From contig NZ_JPVN01000003.1 of NCBI RefSeq assembly GCF_000772945.1, forward strand, positions 62,001 through 126,000: a stretch of 64,000 bases of DNA, written 5' to 3'. The notes under the pieces are model-generated. The model had not been told where the DNA came from and ran no database searches. It was given only the letters and a program-made list of their open reading frames with translations. This stretch comes from Ureibacillus manganicus DSM 26584. Its GTDB lineage: Bacteria; Bacillota; Bacilli; Bacillales_A; Planococcaceae. Of this stretch, positions 25,948-34,759 are shown piece by piece (positions within the stretch are counted from its first letter, which is position 1; each line of letters starts with the position of its first letter). Position numbers and translations under genes: made by a program.

Positions 25948-26772
25948 ATGACGACAACTATTATGTCAAAGTTCATTAATATAAATGGTATTAAAACGCA
26001 CTATCATGAAGAAGGTTCTGGTACCAAGAAAATTGTTTTAATACATGGATCTGGACCAGGTGTATCGGCATTTGCAAATTGGCGCTTAATCATTCCTCGT
26101 TTAAGTTTGACGAACCATGTATTCGCACCAGACATTATTGGCTTTGGTGAAACAGATAAACTGTCTGGTCATAAGTATACAGTCGATTTATGGGTAGATC
26201 ATTTAATAGGTTTTATTGAAGCAATTTCAGATGAACCTGTATATTTAGTTGGTAACTCAATGGGAGGAGCATTAGCACTCCATGTTGCTTATAGAAAACC
26301 TGAAATTGTTGAAAAACTAATTTTAATGGGTAGTGTTGGTGTTAAATATCCAATTACGGAAGGTTTAGAACAAGTTTGGGGTTATGAACCGAGTATAGAA
26401 TCCATGCGAAATTTAATTAAATTATTCTCATATGATGAAAAAGCTGCAAACAATGAAGAACTTGTTCGTTTACGTTATGAAGCAAGTATTAAGGAAGATA
26501 TAAAAGAGGCATTTAAAGCAATGTTTCCAGAACCACGTCAAGAAAAGTTAGATGAACTAGCTCTATCAGACGAGCAAATTAGAAGAATCGAAGTTCCTAC
26601 ACTACTTTTCCACGGATTAAACGACAAAGTAATTCCCATTGAAAAAACAAGCTATCGTTTGATTGAGTTATTACCTCATGCAGAACTCCACGTATTCAAT
26701 GAATGTGGACATTGGACTCAAATTGAAAAGACAGAACCATTTGTAAATAACATTTTAACTTTTATAAATTAA
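25948..26772 (+). CDS. dmpD: 2-hydroxymuconic semialdehyde hydrolase (alpha/beta hydrolase)
   Basis: The 274-residue enzyme hydrolyses the meta-cleavage product to the dienoate and formate (or another acid), bypassing the oxalocrotonate branch. It shows the oxyanion motif HGSGPGVSAFANW, the nucleophile elbow GNSMGGALAL with Ser104, Asp in FHGLNDKVIP and His in NECGHWTQIEK. These match MhpC/DmpD/XylF C-C hydrolases. It has its own strong site (AAAGGAGAATAAGTC) and follows a possible terminator, so it may have separate control. Confidence 0.9.
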   Translation: MTTTIMSKFININGIKTHYHEEGSGTKKIVLIHGSGPGVSAFANWRLIIPRLSLTNHVFAPDIIGFGETDKLSGHKYTVDLWVDHLIGFIEAISDEPVYLVGNSMGGALALHVAYRKPEIVEKLILMGSVGVKYPITEGLEQVWGYEPSIESMRNLIKLFSYDEKAANNEELVRLRYEASIKEDIKEAFKAMFPEPRQEKLDELALSDEQIRRIEVPTLLFHGLNDKVIPIEKTSYRLIELLPHAELHVFNECGHWTQIEKTEPFVNNILTFIN

Positions 26773-26810
26773 ATTCTAAAGGGCCGGGACAGAACTAGCT
26801 TCAAAAAGAA

Positions 26811-26846
26811 AAAACAGTGGAAAGCTGAGCCGTTTCCACTGTTTTC
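26811..26846. terminator. bidirectional terminator after the meta-pathway genes
   Basis: AAAACAGTGGAAA and TTTCCACTGTTTT form a 13-bp perfect stem with a nine-base loop between convergent genes. Confidence 0.88.
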
Positions 26847-26881
26847 ACATTTAAGAGGAAGTAGGTGCCCAAGACTGTTTT

Positions 26882-27379
26882 TTATAATGTTGAAACTAAA
26901 ATAAAACGAACATCGGTAAGAGTGTTATTCCACCAATAGTGATTTTTACTAGATTCAAACATCATAGAATCATTTTCTTGTAGTTCATATACTGTTCCTT
27001 CAATGGATACAGTTAGGATTCCAGTCAAAACATATATAAATTCATACCCAAGATGAGAAAATTCATTCCCTTGATTTTCTTTCGGTTTCAAAGTGACTAA
27101 AATTGGGTGGAAAGAAGCTCCTTTAATATTCTTCGACAAATCCTCATAAAAAAAGGGAAATTTACTTTGTGATGAAGCCTGCAAAGAATTTGGAAAAAAA
27201 ATACTCGGATTTACATTTAGGGCATCGCTAATTTTTCTTAAAGATTCTAAAGTTACATTGCATTTATTTCGTTCTACTTGAGATAGGAAGCTAATAGAAA
27301 CGTTAGTCTTATCTGAGAGAGTTTTTAATGTCATATTATGTTCTTTTCGTAGCTTTCGAAGTTGTTCACCAATTGTCAT
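26882..27379 (-). CDS. XRE-family regulator with C-terminal cupin
   Basis: The 165-residue protein has an N-terminal helix-turn-helix (IGEQLRKLRKEHNMTLKTLS through NVSISFLSQVERN, residues 3-60) and a C-terminal small cupin (GYEFIYVLTGILTVSIEG with NDSMMFESSKNHYW). The cupin probably senses a small ligand. It is divergent from the MHS transporter gene, and the shared intergenic region holds two copies of a palindrome that are likely its operators. This architecture often regulates amino-acid or organic-acid uptake and catabolism. Confidence 0.88.
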   Translation of the reverse strand: MTIGEQLRKLRKEHNMTLKTLSDKTNVSISFLSQVERNKCNVTLESLRKISDALNVNPSIFFPNSLQASSQSKFPFFYEDLSKNIKGASFHPILVTLKPKENQGNEFSHLGYEFIYVLTGILTVSIEGTVYELQENDSMMFESSKNHYWWNNTLTDVRFILVSTL

Positions 27380-27449
27380 CTCATTTACACCTCAACATTT
27401 ACTAAAAAAATTATACTCTAGCATACTTTAGTACAAAAGTGGAAATTGT

Positions 27450-27568
27450 TGTTGACCGAAAATTCCAAACAATGTAATAATTGATATAATAATTTAAGTG
27501 TCACTTCAATTTATTGCAATTGAGCTTATCCTTTATACGTTTATACCTGTATTTAAGTGTCACTTAAA
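27450..27568 (+). promoter_or_regulatory. promoter/operator region with two TTTAAGTGTCACTTAAA palindromes
   Basis: A perfect palindrome TTTAAGTG-T-CACTTAAA is at 27552-27568, 24 bases before the transporter start; a second copy with one change (TTTAAGTGTCACTTCAA) is at 27493-27509. Their centres are 59 bases apart. Upstream, TTGACC (about 27453) is followed after 17 bases by TAATAA as a possible promoter. The position suits repression of the transporter gene by the divergent XRE-cupin protein. Confidence 0.65.
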
Positions 27569-27592
27569 TTTAGTTAACAAGGGGGATTGTGT

Positions 27593-28930
27593 ATGAGCAA
27601 AAATCAAATGAGAAGAGTTTGGATTGCTAGTTTAGTAGGAAGTTCGATTGAATGGTTTGACTATTTTCTTTACGGAACTGTAGCAGCGTTAGTATTTAAC
27701 CAAGCATTCTTTGCTGCTGAGGATCCAACAGTGGGGTTAATGTTAGCTTATGCATCGTTTGCGTTAGCATTCTTTATTCGTCCATTAGGCGGGGTTATTT
27801 TCGGTTATGTTGGGGACCGAATCGGACGTAAGAAAACATTGGTTTTGACACTAACAATTATGGGAGTTGCAACTGTATTAATGGGGTTACTTCCAACTTA
27901 TCAAGCGATCGGTGTAGCTGCACCAATTATTTTAATTGCATTACGGTTAGTACAAGGTCTAGGTATTGGTGGAGAATGGGGAGGTTCGGTTTTACTCGCT
28001 GTTGAATATGCACCAAAAGAAAAACGCGGATTTTATGGTGCCTTCCCTCAAATGGGTGTCACAATAGGAATGTTCCTTGGGTCAGGTGCACTAACATTTA
28101 TAACTTCGGTTGTTTCCCCGCAAGCTTTTATTGATTGGGGATGGAGAATACCATTTATTGCAAGTGCATTTTTAGTTATATTTGGTCTTTGGATTCGTAA
28201 AGGAATTGATGAAACACCATCATTTAAAAGAGTACAAGAATCAGGTGAAACTGCAAGATTACCTTTTGTAGACATATTTAAAACACAATGGAAGGAAGTT
28301 TTAATTGCAGTAGGCGGTAAAGTTGTTGAAACAGCACCATTTTATATTTTTGCGACATTTATCGTTTCTTACGGAACAAAAAACTTAGGATTCACTAGTA
28401 CGCAGGTCCTTGTTGTCGTAATGATTGCTACAATTGTCACGACAATCCTTATGCCATTTATGGGTGGATTATCAGATAAAATTGGACGTAAAAAAGTATA
28501 TATGTTTGGAACAGTTGCTATGTTACTTTATGCCTTCCCGTACTTTTGGCTGTTGGAGCAAAGAACGTTTGCTACTCTTCTAATTGCAACGGTTCTAGGT
28601 CTGGGGATTATTTGGGCACCTATTACTGCAGTTTTAGGAACAATGTTCTCTGAAATTTTTGATGCAAAAGTGCGCTATACAGGTGTGTCATTAGGTTATC
28701 AGATCGGGGCTGCGGTAGCTGGTGGTACAGCACCATTAATCGCAACAGCATTACTTGTTCAATTTAACAATTCATACGTTCCAGTAGCGATCTATATTAT
28801 GTTAACTTCAGTGATTTCTTTAATAGCAGTTTTGGCAGTAAAAGAAAGGAGCAATCAAGAACTAGACGAATTTTCAGATGTGGCGATTGAGAATCAAGTT
28901 GAACAGCGTGAAAAAACATCTGTAAATTAA
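27593..28930 (+). CDS. MHS-family (metabolite:H+ symporter) MFS transporter
   Basis: The 445-residue integral membrane protein has twelve predicted helices and MHS features: SLVGSSIEWFDYFLYGTVAA at the N-terminus, the MFS loop GYVGDRIGRKKTL, RLVQGLGIGGEWGGSVLL and a second GGLSDKIGRKKVY loop. Relatives carry shikimate, 2-oxoglutarate, proline/betaine or aromatic acids, so the substrate is probably a small acid or zwitterion. Start ATG 27593 has AAGGGGGA seven bases before it; the TTG at 27587 lacks spacing. It is followed after 32 bases by the cyclodeaminase-family gene. Confidence 0.9.
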   Translation: MSKNQMRRVWIASLVGSSIEWFDYFLYGTVAALVFNQAFFAAEDPTVGLMLAYASFALAFFIRPLGGVIFGYVGDRIGRKKTLVLTLTIMGVATVLMGLLPTYQAIGVAAPIILIALRLVQGLGIGGEWGGSVLLAVEYAPKEKRGFYGAFPQMGVTIGMFLGSGALTFITSVVSPQAFIDWGWRIPFIASAFLVIFGLWIRKGIDETPSFKRVQESGETARLPFVDIFKTQWKEVLIAVGGKVVETAPFYIFATFIVSYGTKNLGFTSTQVLVVVMIATIVTTILMPFMGGLSDKIGRKKVYMFGTVAMLLYAFPYFWLLEQRTFATLLIATVLGLGIIWAPITAVLGTMFSEIFDAKVRYTGVSLGYQIGAAVAGGTAPLIATALLVQFNNSYVPVAIYIMLTSVISLIAVLAVKERSNQELDEFSDVAIENQVEQREKTSVN

Positions 28931-28962
28931 TTATAAGAAAATATGCAACAGGAGTGTGGCAA

Positions 28963-29946
28963 TTGATCGTATTAAATCAAGAACAGATTATGAGTTTTTA
29001 TAAAATAGAAGATGCTATCAAAGATGTTAAAGAAACATTAATCGCAAAAACTGTTGGAAAAGTTCAATCACCACACCGCACAGTTTTAGAATTTCCGGAA
29101 AATAGTGCGACTTCTCTATATATGCCAAGTAGTGATTTAGAAAATAATGTTGCCGCAGTTAAAGTAGTGACAATTTTTCCTGAAAACCCTGCAAAAGGAT
29201 TGCCAACTACTCAAGGAATTATAGTTTTAACGAGTACTGAAAACGGAGAACATTTATCTGTTATGAATGCATCTTATTTAACTAGACTTCGGACAGGGGC
29301 AATGACGGCATTGGCTACTGATTCCCTTGCTAAAAAGGATTCATTTATACTAACTGTTGTTGGAACAGGTGGCATGGCCTTTGAGCAGACAATAGGCATC
29401 TTAGCGGTGCGTCCTATTGAAAAAATTATACTATTTAATAGAACTGAAGAAAGAGCGCTAAGTTTTTCTAAAAAGTTAAAAGACTATGGCGTAAATGCAG
29501 CAATTGAAATTGCAAACGATGTGAATGATGCTGTGAGCAAAGCTGATATTGTTTGTTGTGCGACAAAATCTAATACACCTGTATTTAATGGTGAATATTT
29601 AAAGGCTGGTACACATGTAGTTGGGGTCGGATCGTATTTACCACATATGCACGAAATTGACGAAACTACTATTAAACGGGCTTCAAAAATTGTTGTTGAT
29701 GACCTACAAGGGGCTAAAGATGAAGCAGGTGAACTTATGGATGCGGCACAAAAAGGAATATGGTCTTTTGACGATGTTTATAGTGAATTAGAAATGTTAG
29801 TGAGTGGCAGTATTCACGGACGAGAAAATGATGAGGAGATTACGTTCTTTAAGTCGGTTGGAGCATCCTATTATGATTTAGCTGTAGCAAAGGGTGTTTA
29901 TCAAAAAGCGATTAGTGATAACTATGGGTTAAATATAGAGGTTTAA
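28963..29946 (+). CDS. ornithine cyclodeaminase/mu-crystallin family protein
   Basis: The 327-residue NAD(P)-dependent protein shows the family pattern: LYMPSSDLENNVAAVKVVTIFPENP, ASYLTRLRTGAMTALATDSLAKKDS, the Rossmann motif VVGTGGMAFEQT and VVDDLQGAKDEAGEL. Members include ornithine cyclodeaminase, alanine dehydrogenase and ketimine reductases, and the substrate cannot be set from the sequence. The TTG at 28963 follows CAGGAG by eight bases; the upstream GTG overlaps that site. With the MHS transporter it probably takes up and deaminates or reduces one amino acid or imine. Confidence 0.82.
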   Translation: MIVLNQEQIMSFYKIEDAIKDVKETLIAKTVGKVQSPHRTVLEFPENSATSLYMPSSDLENNVAAVKVVTIFPENPAKGLPTTQGIIVLTSTENGEHLSVMNASYLTRLRTGAMTALATDSLAKKDSFILTVVGTGGMAFEQTIGILAVRPIEKIILFNRTEERALSFSKKLKDYGVNAAIEIANDVNDAVSKADIVCCATKSNTPVFNGEYLKAGTHVVGVGSYLPHMHEIDETTIKRASKIVVDDLQGAKDEAGELMDAAQKGIWSFDDVYSELEMLVSGSIHGRENDEEITFFKSVGASYYDLAVAKGVYQKAISDNYGLNIEV

Positions 29947-29964
29947 TAGTAGTTGTATTCTATA

Positions 29965-30352
29965 GGGTGTATTGGTGTGGTCTATGTACCAAATCGATTC
30001 GGATTTCGTTGTGAAAGGTAACATAGGAACGTCCTATGTGCCCGAACGTGGTGGAATTAGTACTGAAAGGTAACATAGAAGCGTTCTATGTGCCCGAACG
30101 TGGTGGAATTAGTACTTGAAGGTAACATAGAAGCGCTCTATGTGCCCGAACGTGGTGGAAATAGTGCTGAAAGGTAACATAGGAGTGCTCTATGTGCCCT
30201 TAAGTGCTGGAATTAGTTCCAAAAGGTAACATAGAAGTGCTCTATGTGCCCGAACGTGGAGGAATTAGTACTGAAAGGTAGCATAGGAGTGCTCTATGTG
30301 CCCTTAAGTGGTGGAATTAGTTCCAAAAGGTAACATAGAAGCGCTCATCATT
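29965..30352 (+). repeat. 52-bp tandem hairpin array, family B (8 units)
   Basis: Units begin at 29965 (degenerate), 30017, 30069, 30121, 30173, 30225, 30277 and 30329, each exactly 52 bases apart. The hairpin is GGTAACATAGRAGYGYTCTATGTGCCC-like with arms ACATAGA/TCTATGT, followed by a spacer near GAACGTGGTGGAATTAGTACTGAAA. Changes in one arm are matched in the other (ACATAGGA/TCCTATGT in unit 30017, ACATAGAA/TTCTATGT in unit 30069). The array lies between two convergent genes. No reading frame is supported. Confidence 0.93.
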
Positions 30353-30367
30353 GCTAACAAATTAGAG

Positions 30368-30402
30368 GATCATCTTGAAAGTCGATTCTTTCAAGATGAT
30401 CC
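30368..30402. terminator. strong hairpin after array B
   Basis: GGATCATCTTGAAAG and CTTTCAAGATGATCC form a perfect 15-bp stem with a five-base loop, directly after the hmoB stop on the minus strand. T-runs are weak on both sides, so it may be a 3' stabiliser or terminator. Confidence 0.7.
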
Positions 30403-30406
30403 CCTT

Positions 30407-30919
30407 CTATTTCTTCTCGGGAACTTTCCCTGAATAAGTTGAAACATAGCTAGCTGCATTGAAAATATTTTGCTTTTGTACACCAGGTTCGAGTTGTGGT
30501 TTAGAATGTGCTTTAGTAAAGGCATTGGATTGTTTCCAATCGTCAAACGCTCGTTTGTTTTCCCATTGAGTCAACACAATATACGTTTCAGATTTAATCG
30601 GTCGTAACAAACGAAAAGCTACAAAGCCTGGCATTTTTTCAATGTCTTTCGAACGGCTTAAAAATCGCTGTTCAAATACAGGACGTCCTTCGTCAGAAAC
30701 TGGGATGTTATTAAAAACGAAAAAACCTCTTTGCTCAATTTCATGTACTGAATCAATGACTTCAAATTTACGAGGGGAAGCAAAAACGGTCTTTCGTTCG
30801 GTTTCGTGTAAAAGTACTGTATTATCAGAACCATATAAAATAAACATGTTTTCTTTTTCATATTTTTTTAATATTTTCTCCATATAATCAGGCGTCCCTG
30901 AAGTTAAGTAAATGTACAT
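30407..30919 (-). CDS. hmoB: heme-degrading monooxygenase HmoB-like (ABM domain)
   Basis: The 170-residue protein has a C-terminal antibiotic-biosynthesis-monooxygenase domain (FVAFRLLRPIKSETYIVLTQWENKRAFDDW, in pieces, residues about 100-135) with the Asn-Trp region and SNAFTKAH of IsdG-like enzymes. The N-terminal extension matches B. subtilis HmoB (YhgC, 166 residues), which opens heme to release iron. It is divergent from hemE, as in B. subtilis. The ATG at 30919 is seven bases after GGGGGAA; the longer frame to 30985 is rejected. Confidence 0.85.
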   Translation of the reverse strand: MYIYLTSGTPDYMEKILKKYEKENMFILYGSDNTVLLHETERKTVFASPRKFEVIDSVHEIEQRGFFVFNNIPVSDEGRPVFEQRFLSRSKDIEKMPGFVAFRLLRPIKSETYIVLTQWENKRAFDDWKQSNAFTKAHSKPQLEPGVQKQNIFNAASYVSTYSGKVPEKK

Positions 30920-31179
30920 AGAATAATTCCCCCTCATATCCATACTGTTAGTTTCATTTAATGCAAATGTGTGGTTTATTGTCAAAGAAAGTGATTGGAA
31001 AAGTCATAAGAGAAGAACAAATTTATGACAAATGTCAGATTAAACTATACAATATTATAGGAAAAGTTTATATTGGAAAACGGATAGCATTAGTAAAGTT
31101 TATTTATTTAGAATTAATACTAGGTCAAAAGTAACGAAAATGAAACTATCGAAAAATTTGAGGGGCAGGTTCTAATTGA

Positions 31180-32232
31180 ATGAGAAATATTAATGATACA
31201 TTACTGCGTGCTGCAAGAGGGGAAAGAACAGAGTATACGCCAGTATGGTACATGAGACAAGCAGGTCGATCACAACCGGAATATAGAGAAATCAAAGAAA
31301 AGTATTCTTTAGAAGAAATTACTCAACAACCTGAATTGTGTGCATATGTTACACGCTTACCTGTAGAAAATTATGATGTTGATGGAGCAATCCTATACAA
31401 GGACATTGTTACTCCACTCCCAGGCATAGGTGTAGATGTAAAGATTAAAGCAGGTGTAGGGCCTGTTATTTCAAATCCAATTCGTACTGTAAAAGATATT
31501 GAAAACTTAGGTGAATTTAATGCGAAAGCGCATACACCATTTGTATTAGAAACAATTAAATTGTTAACAGAAGAACAATTAAATGTTCCACTAATAGGTT
31601 TTGCGGGAGCACCATTCACATTAGCAAGCTACATGATTGAAGGGGGTCCTTCAAAAAATTATGCTAAAACAAAATCGTTAATGGTTTCTGAACCCGTTGC
31701 TTGGTTTGCATTAATGGACAAACTGGCTGATATGATTATTTCTGATATTTCTGCTCAAGTTGAAGCTGGTGCAAAAGCAGTTCAAATCTTTGATTCATGG
31801 GTAGGTGCGTTAAACGTTGATGATTATCGCATCTTTATCAAACCTGTAATGACAAGAATCTTCGCGGAACTTCAAAAAGAAAATGTACCATTAATTTTAT
31901 TTGGAGTTGGTGCAAGTCATTTAGTTAAAGAATGGAATGACCTTGATGTTGATGTAGTAGGATTAGATTGGCGCTTACCAATCCGTCAAGCTAGAGAAAG
32001 AGGCGTTACAAAAGCAGTTCAAGGTAACCTTGATCCAACACTTCTTTTGGCAAATTGGTCTGTAATTGAACAACGTGCAAAAGATATTATCGACCAAGGG
32101 TTAGAAGTGCCAGGTCATATCTTTAACTTAGGTCATGGCGTATTCCCAGAAGTAGATCCTGCTGTATTAAAACGTTTAACTACATTTATTCATGACTATA
32201 GTAGAGAAAGAATTGCACAATTAGGGCAATAA
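31180..32232 (+). CDS. hemE: uroporphyrinogen III decarboxylase HemE
   Basis: The 350-residue enzyme removes four carboxyl groups from uroporphyrinogen III to make coproporphyrinogen III. It carries the signature [16 protein letters not shown] near the N-terminus (Arg residues that bind the substrate), the catalytic Asp region [10 protein letters not shown]-like at [10 protein letters not shown], and [20 protein letters not shown]. It begins a three-gene heme operon with hemH 18 bases downstream. GGGGCAGG lies 11 bases before the ATG, a slightly long spacing. Confidence 0.96.
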   Translation: MRNINDTLLRAARGERTEYTPVWYMRQAGRSQPEYREIKEKYSLEEITQQPELCAYVTRLPVENYDVDGAILYKDIVTPLPGIGVDVKIKAGVGPVISNPIRTVKDIENLGEFNAKAHTPFVLETIKLLTEEQLNVPLIGFAGAPFTLASYMIEGGPSKNYAKTKSLMVSEPVAWFALMDKLADMIISDISAQVEAGAKAVQIFDSWVGALNVDDYRIFIKPVMTRIFAELQKENVPLILFGVGASHLVKEWNDLDVDVVGLDWRLPIRQARERGVTKAVQGNLDPTLLLANWSVIEQRAKDIIDQGLEVPGHIFNLGHGVFPEVDPAVLKRLTTFIHDYSRERIAQLGQ

Positions 32233-32250
32233 CAAATTAGAGGTGAAATC

Positions 32251-33183
32251 ATGAAACCGATTCGTGGATTATTAGTAATGGCATATGGAACTCCATACAA
32301 AGAAGAAGATATTGAAAGATACTATACACATATTCGTCATGGCCGTAAACCATCTGAAGAACATTTAGAAGATCTAAAAAGTCGTTATAAAGCAATTGGA
32401 GGCATTTCACCTCTTGCAAAAATGACTCAAAAACAAGCAGAAACTCTGCGTGATCGTCTAAATGAACTACAGGACGAAGTAGAATATAAATTATTCATCG
32501 GTTTAAAACATATTGAACCATTCATTGAAGATGCGGTTGAAGCAATGGTAAACGAAGGAATTGAAGAAGCAGTGTCCATCGTTCTTGCACCACACTTTTC
32601 AACTTTCTCAATCAAAACGTACAACGGTCGTGCACAAGAAACGATTGATAAATTAGGCAGTTCATTAAAGTTAACATCCGTTGAAGCTTGGTACGATGAG
32701 CCGAAATTTATCGAGTATTGGAAAGATGCAGTCAATGCAGTATTTAATGAGATGAGCGATGAAGAACTTGAAAAAGCATGTTTAATCGTTTCAAATCACT
32801 CATTACCAGAAAAGATTAAACTAGCTGGTGATCCATACGAAGATCAGTTAATCGAAACGGCTCGTCTAATTCAAGAAGCAACAGGCGTTAAAAATGTTGA
32901 GGTAGGTTGGCAATCAGCTGGTCAAACGCCAGAGCCATGGTTAGGACCAGATGTTCAAGACCTTACTCGTGAACTTTATGAGAATAAGGGCTATCGTTCA
33001 TTTGTCTATATTCCAGTAGGCTTTGTAACAGAACATTTAGAAGTTTTATATGATAATGATTATGAATGTAAAGTGGTATGTGATGAGTTAGGTGCAAATT
33101 ATCACCGTCCTCCAATGCCAAATACACATCCATTGTTCATCGATGCAATGGTAGATGCAATCAATAAAAAGTTAGCTAACTAA
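32251..33183 (+). CDS. hemH: coproporphyrin III ferrochelatase HemH (CpfC)
   Basis: The 310-residue soluble enzyme inserts iron into coproporphyrin III in the Gram-positive heme route. Motifs are [19 protein letters not shown], the catalytic region [15 protein letters not shown] with the conserved His, [11 protein letters not shown] and [20 protein letters not shown] with a Glu-rich metal path further on ([16 protein letters not shown]). RBS AGAGGTGAAATC precedes the ATG. It is flanked by hemE and hemY. Confidence 0.96.
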   Translation: MKPIRGLLVMAYGTPYKEEDIERYYTHIRHGRKPSEEHLEDLKSRYKAIGGISPLAKMTQKQAETLRDRLNELQDEVEYKLFIGLKHIEPFIEDAVEAMVNEGIEEAVSIVLAPHFSTFSIKTYNGRAQETIDKLGSSLKLTSVEAWYDEPKFIEYWKDAVNAVFNEMSDEELEKACLIVSNHSLPEKIKLAGDPYEDQLIETARLIQEATGVKNVEVGWQSAGQTPEPWLGPDVQDLTRELYENKGYRSFVYIPVGFVTEHLEVLYDNDYECKVVCDELGANYHRPPMPNTHPLFIDAMVDAINKKLAN

Positions 33184-33197
33184 TTTTAGGAAGCGTG

Positions 33198-34601
33198 ATG
33201 AGGGTGACTTTAGGTAGAAAAAAAGTTGCCGTTATAGGTGGTGGAATCACTGGCTTAACGGCAGCGTTTTATATGCAAAGAATGGCAGATGAGCACAATC
33301 TTCCTCTAGATATTATTTTAATAGAATCATCTTTGCGTTTAGGTGGAAAAATTCATACTTTAAGAAAAGATGGTTTTATCATTGAAAGAGGACCTGAATC
33401 ATTTTTAGATCACTCAAATAGTGTACGAGAATTAGCTCGAGAGTTGGATATAGAAGATCAAATGGTATGTAACAATGAAGGTAAGACTTACGTAGCAGTT
33501 GGTAATAATTTATATCCAATTCCGACCAATTTTGTATTTGGTGGTCCGCTTGAAGTCTCCTCTTTCATCACATCTGGGATCATTTCACTTTCTGGGAAAA
33601 TTCGAGCGGCAGGGGACCTGGTATTACCAAAAACTGATCAGGAAGATGAACCAATTGGGGATTTCTTCCGTCGTAGATTTGGAAAAGAAGTGGTAGAGAA
33701 TCTTGTGGAACCATTGCTTGCGGGAACATTTGCAGGTGATATTGATCATTTGAGTTTAAAAGCAATGTTTCCTCAATTTTCTCAATTGGAAAAAGATTAT
33801 CGCAGTCTTATTTTAGGTATGAGAAAATCTAAACAATCTATTGAAAATAAAATGATTGGCTCATATCAAACGTTCCAAAATGGCCTTGAAACTTTAATTG
33901 AAACTCTTGAAAAGAAGCTTGAAACAAAGAGAATCTTCAAAGGGGTTAAAGTTGAAAAGATTGAAAAAGAGGAAGAACAATTAAAGCTCACATTGAACAA
34001 TATGTCTCCTATCAAATGTGATGCTGTCATCTTAACCACGCCATTTAATGCTACAAAAGAGATACTAAACAATAATTCTTTAATCAATGAAATGCCGCAA
34101 ATGAGTTATTCAACAATTGCAACGGTGACGATGGCATTTAAAAAAGATCAAAGTAATATAGATAAAAAAGATGCAATGAGCTTTTTTGTCTCAAGAAATA
34201 GCGATTATGCAATAACAACATGTACATGGTGTAATCATAAATGGAATAATGTAGCCCCTGAAGGTTATGACTTATTCCGTGCATATATAGGTCGTGTAGG
34301 CGATGAAGCGATTGTAGAACTATCTGATACTGCGATTGAACACACAGTATTACATGATTTGAAAAAATCGATAGGTATTACAGGTTCACCAGAATTTACG
34401 GTTGTTTCCCGTTGGAAGGAATCTATGCCACAATATACGGTAGGGCATGAAATGCGCATGGAAAATCTAAGAATCGATTTACAAGAACAATTCCCAAATA
34501 TTCGTTTGGTAGGTAGTTCTTATGAAGGAATTAGTGTTCCAGACTGTGTAACTCAAGGGAAAAACGCTGCGAAAGAAATGCTAGATAGTATTTTTTTATA
34601 A
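33198..34601 (+). CDS. hemY: coproporphyrinogen III oxidase HemY (CgoX)
   Basis: The 467-residue FAD enzyme oxidises coproporphyrinogen III to coproporphyrin III with oxygen, between HemE and HemH in the coproporphyrin-dependent pathway. It begins with KKVAVIGGGITGLTAAFYMQ, followed by LIESSLRLGGKIHTLRKDGF and ERGPESFLDHSN, and ends with VGSSYEGISVPDCVTQGKNAA, which completes the flavin site. The ATG at 33198 has AGGAAGC upstream. A terminator follows, so the operon ends here; the final decarboxylase gene (chdC) is not in this window. Confidence 0.95.
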   Translation: MRVTLGRKKVAVIGGGITGLTAAFYMQRMADEHNLPLDIILIESSLRLGGKIHTLRKDGFIIERGPESFLDHSNSVRELARELDIEDQMVCNNEGKTYVAVGNNLYPIPTNFVFGGPLEVSSFITSGIISLSGKIRAAGDLVLPKTDQEDEPIGDFFRRRFGKEVVENLVEPLLAGTFAGDIDHLSLKAMFPQFSQLEKDYRSLILGMRKSKQSIENKMIGSYQTFQNGLETLIETLEKKLETKRIFKGVKVEKIEKEEEQLKLTLNNMSPIKCDAVILTTPFNATKEILNNNSLINEMPQMSYSTIATVTMAFKKDQSNIDKKDAMSFFVSRNSDYAITTCTWCNHKWNNVAPEGYDLFRAYIGRVGDEAIVELSDTAIEHTVLHDLKKSIGITGSPEFTVVSRWKESMPQYTVGHEMRMENLRIDLQEQFPNIRLVGSSYEGISVPDCVTQGKNAAKEMLDSIFL

Positions 34602-34625
34602 ACAGTACAAGTAATAAAAACTATT

Positions 34626-34671
34626 AAAATGTAGACAAAGTTTTAAGCTTCAACTTTGTCTACATTTTTTC
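34626..34671 (+). terminator. intrinsic terminator of hemEHY
   Basis: AAAATGTAGACAAAGTT and AACTTTGTCTACATTTT form a 17-bp perfect stem with a nine-base loop and a T-run. Confidence 0.93.
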
Positions 34672-34759
34672 TTTGCTACTTTGTATTAATGTTGTCGATT
34701 TTATTTCATTTAAACTTCACAAATATAAAGTAAAATTTTAGTAAGAGGTGAAGGTATAC

